In this document: positions 1 through 5,451 of the stretch, one piece after another
How the letters are laid out: every line of letters begins with the position of its first letter
Numbering within the stretch: the stretch's first letter is position 1
Assembly: GCA_049679965.1 (NCBI GenBank)
Contig: JBAUGX010000164.1
Location: forward strand, 1-7,278
Length of the DNA: 7,278 nucleotides
From: 2-12-FULL-65-11 sp049679965
GTDB taxonomy: Bacteria; Acidobacteriota; Vicinamibacteria; Vicinamibacterales; CAVVIG01
Direction: 5' to 3'
The notes under the pieces: model-generated
The model's database searches: none
The model's input: only the letters and a program-made list of their open reading frames with translations
What the model was told of the DNA's origin: nothing
Program-made: the position numbers and the translations under genes

Positions 1-64
1 CTCTCAGACCGTCATTGGCTCCCAATTCAAGGATCACGATTTCAGGTTTGCTCCGCAAGATCCA
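1..64 (-). pseudogene. Fragment of a TesA-like SGNH/GDSL esterase, missing its 5' part and cut by the window edge
   Basis: Read on the minus strand from base 64 to base 2, the sequence gives 21 open codons containing PEIVILELGANDGLR. This matches block III (GxND) of SGNH hydrolases of the TesA/arylesterase type, where a stretch like 'VLVELGGNDGLRG' is highly conserved; the Asn of GAND is the oxyanion-hole residue. The nucleophile-Ser block (GDS) and everything else upstream is absent, because upstream of about base 64 the DNA codes for phosphoglycerate kinase in another frame. The fragment has no start codon of its own. The gene may continue to its end beyond base 1. It is either the remnant of a rearrangement or one side of an assembly chimera. 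The family call rests on a short but distinctive motif. Confidence 0.6.
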
Positions 65-1073
65 CGGCGTTGGTGCCCGTCGCGAAGGCGTCGATCTCGA
101 AGACGCCCATCGGGCCGTTCCAGACAACGGTCTTCGCATCGGCGATTGACCCTTCGTATGCCCGAATGGTCGCCGGTCCGATGTCGACGCCCATACGGTC
201 GCCAATCCGCGCGTCGCCGATGCTCAAGACCTCGTGCGACGCTCCGGCCTCGATGCGGCCAGTCACCACGTGATCCACCGGCAGCCCGATCCGCACACCG
301 CGCTTCGCGGCGCTGGCTTCGACCGCGCGCGCCGCCTCGAGTTTGTCGTCCTCGACGAGCGACTTGCCGACCGTGACGCCGCGCGACTTGAAAAACGTGT
401 ACGCCATCGCGCCGCCGATGAGCAGACGATCGACTTTGCCCAGCAGGTTCCCAATTACCTCGATCTTGTCGGACACCTTGGCGCCGCCGAGGATCGCGAC
501 AAAGGGCCGCTCGGGCGATTCGAGCGCGTGCCCGAGGTACCGCAGCTCCTGCTCCATCAGCAACCCCGCCGCGGCGCGCCGAACATGGTGCGTGATGCCT
601 TCGACCGAGGCGTGCGCCCGGTGCGCCGCCCCAAACGCATCGTCCACGTACAGGTCGGCGAGGGAGGCGAGGGCCGCGGCGAACTGCGGATCGTTTTTCT
701 CTTCCTCGGCGTGGAAGCGCAGGTTTTCGAGCAGCAGGATGCCGCCGCCCGCCCGGCGCATCCCGTCGATGGTCTGTTTCACTTCGTCGCCGATGCAATC
801 TTCGGCGAAGGCGACCGGACGGGAGAGAAGCGCCGCGAGGCGCTCTGCCACGGGCCGCAGGCTGAATTGCGGGTTCGTCTTCCCCTTTGGCCGCCCGAGA
901 TGGCTGGCCAGGACGACCGTGGCGCCGTGGTCGAGGGCGTACTGAATCGTCGGCAGCGAGGCCCGGATGCGCGTGTCGTCGCCGACCTTGCCGTCCTTCA
1001 AAGGGACGTTGAAGTCGACGCGGAGAAAAAGGCGCTGGCCCTTCAGGTCGAGATCTCTGATCGAGAGCTTCAC
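42..1073 (-). CDS. pgk: Phosphoglycerate kinase, C-terminally truncated
   Basis: Transfers phosphate from 1,3-bisphosphoglycerate to ADP in cytosolic glycolysis. The 343 residues show the family motifs in order: RVDFNVP (18-24), an Arg at 35, SHLGRP (57-62), the ENLRFH segment, YVDDAFGAAHRAHAS, LGGAKVSDKIEV and NGPMGVFE (319-326). The GTG start at 1073 gives the normal N-terminus; it overlaps the gap stop in a GTGA and has a purine run AAAAAAGGGG just upstream (1076-1085). A longer reading to 1145 would only add gap sequence. Family members are about 390-400 residues. This one stops shortly after FATGTNAV, so the Gly-rich GGGDS nucleotide loop, the following STGGGASLE segment and the C-terminal helix are missing. 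Instead the frame runs six residues into foreign sequence and hits TGA. As written the product is probably inactive. The identity is certain; the end is suspect. Confidence 0.93.
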   Translation of the reverse strand: MKLSIRDLDLKGQRLFLRVDFNVPLKDGKVGDDTRIRASLPTIQYALDHGATVVLASHLGRPKGKTNPQFSLRPVAERLAALLSRPVAFAEDCIGDEVKQTIDGMRRAGGGILLLENLRFHAEEEKNDPQFAAALASLADLYVDDAFGAAHRAHASVEGITHHVRRAAAGLLMEQELRYLGHALESPERPFVAILGGAKVSDKIEVIGNLLGKVDRLLIGGAMAYTFFKSRGVTVGKSLVEDDKLEAARAVEASAAKRGVRIGLPVDHVVTGRIEAGASHEVLSIGDARIGDRMGVDIGPATIRAYEGSIADAKTVVWNGPMGVFEIDAFATGTNAVDLAEQT

Positions 1074-2077
1074 AGCCCCTTTTTTGCGAGCAGCCTGAGC
1101 AAGTCCACGCAGCGGCTGGAGTAGCCCCACTCGTTGTCGTACCACGAGAGGACCTTGACGAAGTCGCCGTCCATCACTTTTGTGTAGGGCGCGTCGACGA
1201 TCGACGAATGCGCGTTGCCCTTGAAGTCGATCGACACCAGCGGGTCGCTCGAGTAGGCGAGGATGCCCTTGAGCGCGCCCTCCGACGCGGCCTTGAGCGC
1301 CGCGTTGACGTCTTCGGCCGTCGTCTTCTTGTCGACCAGCACGGCGAGATCAACCACCGAGACGTTCGGTGTGGGCACCCGCATGGCGAAGCCGTCGAGC
1401 TTGCCCTTGAGCTCGGGCAGCACCTCGCCCACGGCCAGCGCGGCGCCGGTGGTGGTCGGAATCATCGACAGGCCTGCGGCGCGCGCCCGCCGCAGGTCTT
1501 TGTGCGGCAGGTCGAGCAGATTCTGGTCGTTGGTGTAGGAATGGATGGTCGTCATCCAGCCTTTCTTGATCCCGAAGGTCTGGTGAATCACCTTGGCGAG
1601 CGGCGCCAGGCAATTGGTGGTGCACGAGGCGTTGGAGATGATCTGGTGCTTCGACGGGTCGTACTTGTCGTCGTTGACGCCGAGGACGACCGTCAGATCG
1701 GGCTTCTTGGCAGGCGCCGTGATGACGACCTTCTTGGCGCCGGCCGCCAGGTGCTTGGCGGCCGCGTCGCGGTCGGTGAACAGGCCCGTCGACTCGAACA
1801 CGACGTCCACGCCGAGGTCTTTCCACGGCAGCTGCGCCGGATCCTTCACCGACAGCACCTTGAACTCGTCGCCGTCGACCGAGATGCTGTCGGCCTTGGC
1901 GTCCACGCGCCCGTGGAGGTTCCCGAGGATCGAGTCGTACTTCAGCAAATGCGCAAGGGTGGCGGTGCTGGTGAGATCGTTGACGGCGACAAAGTCGATG
2001 TTCTTGTCGACCATCGCCGCCCGCATGATGTTGCGGCCGATCCGGCCGAATCCATTAATCCCTACTCTGACGGACAT
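1070..2077 (-). CDS. gap: Glyceraldehyde-3-phosphate dehydrogenase, type I, NAD-dependent
   Basis: Oxidises and phosphorylates glyceraldehyde 3-phosphate to 1,3-bisphosphoglycerate with NAD+, feeding the next enzyme, PGK. It is 335 residues, the usual length. The N-terminal Rossmann motif is INGFGRIGR (7-15). Asp34 at the end of the second strand and the Leu-Pro pair at 190-191 in the S-loop (DLPHKDLRRARAA) are typical of NAD-specific enzymes. The catalytic Cys is C152 in SNASCTTNC and the catalytic His is H179 in TTIHSYTNDQ. The C-terminus carries the conserved WYDNEWGYSSR. The ATG at 2077 has GGAGG five bases upstream, which decides the start. It is the first gene of a gap-pgk unit and its TGA overlaps the pgk GTG, so the two are probably translationally coupled. 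Nothing is missing from it. Confidence 0.97.
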   Translation of the reverse strand: MSVRVGINGFGRIGRNIMRAAMVDKNIDFVAVNDLTSTATLAHLLKYDSILGNLHGRVDAKADSISVDGDEFKVLSVKDPAQLPWKDLGVDVVFESTGLFTDRDAAAKHLAAGAKKVVITAPAKKPDLTVVLGVNDDKYDPSKHQIISNASCTTNCLAPLAKVIHQTFGIKKGWMTTIHSYTNDQNLLDLPHKDLRRARAAGLSMIPTTTGAALAVGEVLPELKGKLDGFAMRVPTPNVSVVDLAVLVDKKTTAEDVNAALKAASEGALKGILAYSSDPLVSIDFKGNAHSSIVDAPYTKVMDGDFVKVLSWYDNEWGYSSRCVDLLRLLAKKGL

Positions 2078-2082
2078 GAATG

Positions 2083-2087
2083 CCTCC
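2083..2087 (-). promoter_or_regulatory. Ribosome binding site of gap
   Basis: The minus strand reads GGAGG with a five-base spacer before the gap ATG at 2077. This is a near-ideal Shine-Dalgarno site, and the strongest one visible in the window. Confidence 0.75.
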
Positions 2088-2100
2088 AGATAAACGTTTC

Positions 2101-2110
2101 ATTCTACAAT
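2101..2110. promoter_or_regulatory. Overlapping candidate -10 elements for gap and waaA
   Basis: The ten bases attctacaat hold TAGAAT on the minus strand (2106 to 2101) and TACAAT on the plus strand (2105-2110). Each matches TATAAT at 5 of 6 positions. The minus-strand element would place a gap transcript start near 2094, leaving a short leader that contains the GGAGG. The plus-strand element would start waaA transcription near 2117. No good -35 box is present for either direction; the best for gap is ACGACG at about 19 bases. The area is AT-rich compared with its surroundings. Assignment is by pattern only. Confidence 0.3.
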
Positions 2111-2117
2111 AACCCCC

Positions 2118-2131
2118 ACGACGATCGTCGT
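2118..2131. repeat. Perfect 14-base palindrome between gap and waaA (possible operator)
   Basis: ACGACGATCGTCGT equals its own reverse complement over all 14 bases. It lies between the candidate -10 boxes and the waaA ATG at 2137, upstream of gap on the other strand. It covers the area where a gap -35 and the waaA leader would be. A dimeric repressor or activator could bind there, but no regulator gene is in the window, and the site could also be a chance palindrome. Confidence 0.35.
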
Positions 2132-2136
2132 TTGTC

Positions 2137-3468
2137 ATGTACCTCGCCTATAGCCTCCTGGCACTCATCGTCTTTGTCTTCGTATCGCCGTACTTCGTGT
2201 ACCAGGCGATTCGCCACCACAAGTACGTCGGCAGCCTCGGCCAGCGGCTCGGGTACCTCCCGGTATCCTTCAACGTCGACGGCGAGGAGTCGATCTGGAT
2301 TCACGCCGTGTCGGTGGGCGAAGCGCTGACGGCGCGCGCGCTGGTCGAAGATCTCAAGACCCGGTATCCGCGCCTGCGGCTGTTTGTCTCGACCACGACG
2401 CTGGCCGGGCAGCAGGTGGCCCGGCGCAGCCTGCAGCACGTGGATGCCGTGTTCTATTTTCCCTTCGACTGGGCTTTCAGCGTCCGCCGCACGCTCCGCC
2501 TTGTCAAGCCGCGTCTGTTCGTGATGATGGAGACCGAGATCTGGCCGAACCTGCTGCGCGAGTGCCGCACGCGCAATGTAAAGACCATGGTCATCAACGG
2601 ACGGATTTCGTCCCGGTCGTATCCGCGGTACCGGCTGATCCGCCCGTTCTTCCGCCGTGTGCTGGCTGACGTCGATCGGTTCTGCATGCAGAGCGACGAG
2701 TCGGCCCGGCGCCTGGCCGAACTGGGCGCCGATCCGGCGCGCATCACCGTGACCGGCAGCCTCAAGTTCGACTCGCTCGATCGCCCCACGGCCATCGTAC
2801 ACGGCAAGCCCCGCGATCGCGTGCTCCGGTTCTTCCGCATGTCGGCGAACCGGACGGTCGTTGTCGCCGGGAGCACGTTTCGGGGCGAAGAGGCGGCCGT
2901 ACTCAGCGCCTTCGAGCGCATCAAGGCGACCAACCCGACGGCCCTTCTGGTGGTGGCGCCCCGGCAGCCCGAGCGGTTCGGCGAGGTCGAGCGGCTGGCC
3001 ACCGAGGCCGGACTGGTCACCATCAGGCGATCAGCGCTGGCCATCGATGCCGAGCCGCGCGCCGACGTCGTCGTGCTCGATTCGATTGGCGAGCTCGCGC
3101 AGCTCTATCAGATCGCGACGGCGGTGTTCGTGGGCGGCAGCCTCGTCGATCGCGGCGGCCACAATATTCTCGAGCCGGCCATGTTCGGCAAGCCCATCGT
3201 ATTTGGCCCCCACATGCGGAACTTCAAGGAAATCGCCGAAGGGTTTCTGGCGAGTGGCGCGGCCATGCAGGTGGCCTCCAGCCGCGAGCTCGAAGAGGCG
3301 CTCGTGATGCTCGTCGGCGATCCGGTGTGCCGCGCGCGCCTGGGGGCGGCCGCCCGGGCGATGGTCGAAACGAACCGCGGCGCGAAGGACAAAACGCTCG
3401 ACGCGATCGCGGAGCTGCTGCCGTTAGCGCGCACGGGCGTCGTTCGTCCCTTCCGTCTAGTGCATTGA
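2137..3468 (+). CDS. waaA: Lipid IVA Kdo transferase (3-deoxy-D-manno-octulosonic acid transferase)
   Basis: Transfers Kdo from CMP-Kdo to lipid IVA at the inner face of the inner membrane (glycosyltransferase family 30). It is 443 residues, close to the usual 420-430. Residues 4-22 form a single hydrophobic membrane anchor (YSLLALIVFVFVSPYF) like the family's N-terminus. WIHAVSVGE follows, with the presumed catalytic Glu at 62. METEIWPN (131-138) is the acceptor-side signature. The C-terminal nucleotide-sugar domain shows GSLKFD, AGSTFRGEE and GGSLVDRGGHNILEPAMFGKPIVFGPHMRNF. The ATG at 2137 gives exactly the expected membrane segment, although no clear Shine-Dalgarno is seen. It is the first gene of a three-gene lipid A run, and its stop overlaps the lpxK start. 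Whether it adds one Kdo or two cannot be read from sequence. The older symbol is kdtA. Confidence 0.95.
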   Translation: MYLAYSLLALIVFVFVSPYFVYQAIRHHKYVGSLGQRLGYLPVSFNVDGEESIWIHAVSVGEALTARALVEDLKTRYPRLRLFVSTTTLAGQQVARRSLQHVDAVFYFPFDWAFSVRRTLRLVKPRLFVMMETEIWPNLLRECRTRNVKTMVINGRISSRSYPRYRLIRPFFRRVLADVDRFCMQSDESARRLAELGADPARITVTGSLKFDSLDRPTAIVHGKPRDRVLRFFRMSANRTVVVAGSTFRGEEAAVLSAFERIKATNPTALLVVAPRQPERFGEVERLATEAGLVTIRRSALAIDAEPRADVVVLDSIGELAQLYQIATAVFVGGSLVDRGGHNILEPAMFGKPIVFGPHMRNFKEIAEGFLASGAAMQVASSRELEEALVMLVGDPVCRARLGAAARAMVETNRGAKDKTLDAIAELLPLARTGVVRPFRLVH

Positions 3469-4487
3469 TTCACGCCGCATCCTCTCTCTACGGCGCCGCC
3501 ACTGCGTGGCGGCGGCGGTGGTACGCGCGCCATCCCTCGCGACAGCGGCGCCTGGCGAGTCCGGTCGTGAGCATCGGGAACCTCACGGTCGGCGGCAGCG
3601 GAAAGACGCCCGTCGTGGAGTACGTCGCGCGCCTCCTCCTCGATCACGGCGAGCGGCCGGCCATCCTGACGCGCGGGTACGGACGGCGGCTGTCGCCTCG
3701 CGGCGTCACGGTCGTGTCCGACGGCACGAAGATCTGCGCGGCCATCGACACGGCCGGCGACGAGCCGTTGATGCTGGCGCAGGTTCTCGCCGGGGTCCCG
3801 GTGCTGGTCGGCGCCGATCGGTATCTGTCGGGTTGCCTGGCCGAGCGCCGCTTCGGCGCCACGGTGCACGTGCTGGACGACGGTTTTCAGCACCTCGCCA
3901 TCGCCCGTGACGTCGATGTGCTCCTCGTGGCGGAAGAAGACCTCGCCGATCATCTGCTGCCGGAGGGCCGGCTGCGCGAGCCGCTCGCCGCGGCAGCCGC
4001 GGCCGACGCCGTGCTCGTGACGGCGGGTTACCCGGCGGCCGTCGATCGCATCGCCCGCGCCCTCGGCGTCACGATCGCCTTTGGCGTGATCCGCGTGCTC
4101 GGGCCGCCCCGGAGGGTTGCGCCGCCCCGCGATTCGGTGGTCGTCCCTCCCGATTCGCGCGTGTTCGCGGTGGCGGGCATCGCGCGCCCCGGCCGATTCT
4201 TTGCCGACGTCGAGTCGGCGGGATGGAACCTGGTCGGCACGCTGGCGTTTCGCGACCATCATCGCTTCGGTCAACGCGACATCAGACGGATCGCCCGCGC
4301 GGCCAGGGCGTCGGCGGCGTCCATGGTGTTGACGACCGAGAAGGACGCCGTGCGCCTGGCGGCCTGCGATCTCGGCGACCTGCCCATCGCCTCGGTGCCG
4401 ATCCACATCACCATCGACCCGGCCGATGCCTTTCGCGACTGGCTCCTCGCCCGCGTCCGCTCGGCGCGGCTGGGCAGGCCGGCGTGA
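3465..4487 (+). CDS. lpxK: Tetraacyldisaccharide 4'-kinase
   Basis: Phosphorylates the 4' position of the tetraacylated lipid A disaccharide with ATP to give lipid IVA, the substrate of WaaA. I start it at TTG 3465, inside a TTGA shared with the waaA stop. This gives 340 residues, the family length, beginning MIHAASSLYG. In-frame starts further upstream (from 3327) would only add out-of-frame waaA sequence. The P-loop is GNLTVGGSGKTP (38-49). RGYGR lies at 70-74. GDEP (98-101) contains the Asp equivalent to the proposed catalytic base. DDGFQH (138-143) and the DHHRF segment (264-268) supply metal-binding and catalytic residues by family analogy. TTEKD, with a conserved Lys, lies near the C-terminus. 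The N-terminal helix is short and amphipathic with many Arg, consistent with a membrane-surface enzyme. There is no strong ribosome site, so coupling to waaA is likely. Confidence 0.93.
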   Translation: MIHAASSLYGAATAWRRRWYARHPSRQRRLASPVVSIGNLTVGGSGKTPVVEYVARLLLDHGERPAILTRGYGRRLSPRGVTVVSDGTKICAAIDTAGDEPLMLAQVLAGVPVLVGADRYLSGCLAERRFGATVHVLDDGFQHLAIARDVDVLLVAEEDLADHLLPEGRLREPLAAAAAADAVLVTAGYPAAVDRIARALGVTIAFGVIRVLGPPRRVAPPRDSVVVPPDSRVFAVAGIARPGRFFADVESAGWNLVGTLAFRDHHRFGQRDIRRIARAARASAASMVLTTEKDAVRLAACDLGDLPIASVPIHITIDPADAFRDWLLARVRSARLGRPA

Positions 4488-5368
4488 GACACCTCATCGA
4501 GTACTGGCTTGTCCGGGTGCTCCAAGGGTTGGTCCGCGTGATGCCCGACGGGTTGGTTCATGCCTGCGGCACGCTGGCCGGCCGCGCGTTCTATGCCTTG
4601 GATCGCACGCATCGCCGAGTCGCTCTTGCGAACGTGGCCGCGGCGTTTCCCGCGCGCCCGGCGGCGGAGCATCGCGCGATTGTCCGCGGGTCGTTCGCAC
4701 ACTTCGGGCGGCTGCTGTTCGAATTGCTGCGGTTCAGCTCGCTGTCACCTGAGGCGATGCTGGCGCGCATCGAATTCGAAGGCGACGAGGTTGCGCGTCA
4801 GGCGTACGGCCAGGGCAAAGGGGTGATCTTCTATACCGGACACTTCGGCTATTGGGAGCTCAACGGCATCGCGCACGCGTTGCGGTTCGAGCCATTCTCC
4901 GTGGTGGCACGGACGCTCGACAATGCGCGGCTCAACGCGCTGCTCGAGCGCATCCGGCGGTGCACCGGCAACTCGGTGATCTACCGGCAGGGCACCGTGT
5001 GGCGCATCATGCGGACGCTGCGCGCGAAGCATGGCGTGGCGATGCTCATCGATCAGCACGTCGAAGGCGCCGACGCCGTCCACGTGGAATTCTTCCTCCG
5101 ATCCGCGTCCACGACGCCGGCGCTCGCGGCGTTGGCACTTCGGACCGGCGCGCCGGTCGTGCCCGTGTTTGCGCTCCCGAATGGCATCGGCCGGTATCGC
5201 ATGATCTACGAACACCCCGTGGCTCCGCCAATCGCCGACAGCGAGAACGCCATCCACGAGTTCACGCAACGCTGCACTGATGTGCTCGAGATGTACGTCC
5301 GGCGCCATCCGGACCTGTGGTTATGGATGCATCGACGATGGCGAGACGACGACAAATTCAAAACTTAG
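4484..5368 (+). CDS. Lipid A secondary acyltransferase, LpxL/HtrB family
   Basis: Probably adds a secondary acyl chain from acyl-ACP to Kdo-lipid IVA at the cytoplasmic face of the inner membrane. The GTG at 4484 overlaps the lpxK stop (GTGA) and gives 294 residues, normal for the family. The HX4E catalytic motif is H120-E125 in GHFGYWEL. Downstream are LIDQHVEGADAVHVEFF and TTPALAALALRTGAPVVPVF, matching the family's 'DQ..G...VPFFG...TTPALA.LALRTGAPVVP' core. Near the end WLWMHRRW is the usual C-terminal signature. Only the last few codons (DKFKT) come from the AT-rich repeat that follows. The neighbours waaA and lpxK support a lipid A role. Which chain and position it modifies (LpxL or LpxM type) cannot be decided, so no symbol is given. 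Confidence 0.88.
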   Translation: MRHLIEYWLVRVLQGLVRVMPDGLVHACGTLAGRAFYALDRTHRRVALANVAAAFPARPAAEHRAIVRGSFAHFGRLLFELLRFSSLSPEAMLARIEFEGDEVARQAYGQGKGVIFYTGHFGYWELNGIAHALRFEPFSVVARTLDNARLNALLERIRRCTGNSVIYRQGTVWRIMRTLRAKHGVAMLIDQHVEGADAVHVEFFLRSASTTPALAALALRTGAPVVPVFALPNGIGRYRMIYEHPVAPPIADSENAIHEFTQRCTDVLEMYVRRHPDLWLWMHRRWRDDDKFKT

Positions 5369-5451
5369 AACTAAGAACTCAAAAGGACTGTGACCTGGGT
5401 GTCACGCTGTTCAGTGTCCTTTTGAGTTTTGAGTTTTCACTTTTAAGTTCG
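5353..5451. repeat. Inverted pair of A-rich 7-base tandem repeats
   Basis: Two short arrays of 7-base units face each other. On the plus strand, units of AAAANNN type lie in unbroken register from 5353 to 5387; they include AAAACTT (5360), AGAACTC (5374) and AAAAGGA (5381). On the minus strand a matching array runs from 5451 down to 5417: AAAAGTG, AAAACTC twice, then AAAAGGA. The innermost units AACTCAAAAGGAC (5376-5388) and GTCCTTTTGAGTT (5416-5428) are perfectly complementary over 13 bases, with weaker pairing beyond. The arrays are strikingly AT-rich in a GC-rich region. They overlap the ends of both flanking genes. The origin is unknown. Confidence 0.7.
5367..5437. terminator. Probable bidirectional terminator between convergent genes
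   Basis: The 13-base inverted repeat (5376-5388 with 5416-5428) can form a long stem, extended imperfectly outward to about 5367/5437. Inside it is a second small hairpin, GTGAC (5390-5394) with GTCAC (5401-5405) and a six-base loop. The plus transcript is followed by runs of T (TTTTGAGTTTT, CACTTTT); the minus transcript by a weaker T-rich stretch. It sits between the acyltransferase stop and the nadE stop, as expected for a shared terminator. The T runs are broken, so the efficiency is uncertain. Confidence 0.5.

Noticed and set aside
42..72. Simple frameshift or sequencing error explaining the short pgk
   Set aside because: No frame on the minus strand restores PGK residues such as GGGDS after the break; the sequence beyond reads as a different protein family.
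234..1124. Long plus-strand open frame opposite pgk
   Set aside because: Antisense shadow of a well-supported gene in GC-rich DNA; the translation has no recognisable domain and is Arg-rich and low in complexity.
1208..2329. 373-codon plus-strand open frame opposite gap and running into waaA
   Set aside because: It lies antisense to the clear GAPDH and then crosses waaA in the wrong frame; no motif supports it.
3108..4406. 432-codon minus-strand open frame opposite waaA and lpxK
   Set aside because: Shadow of two genes with full family motifs; the translation is His/Arg-rich with no domain.
5353..5451. CRISPR array
   Set aside because: Units are only 7 bases, contiguous without spacers and arranged in opposite orientations; no cas genes are near.
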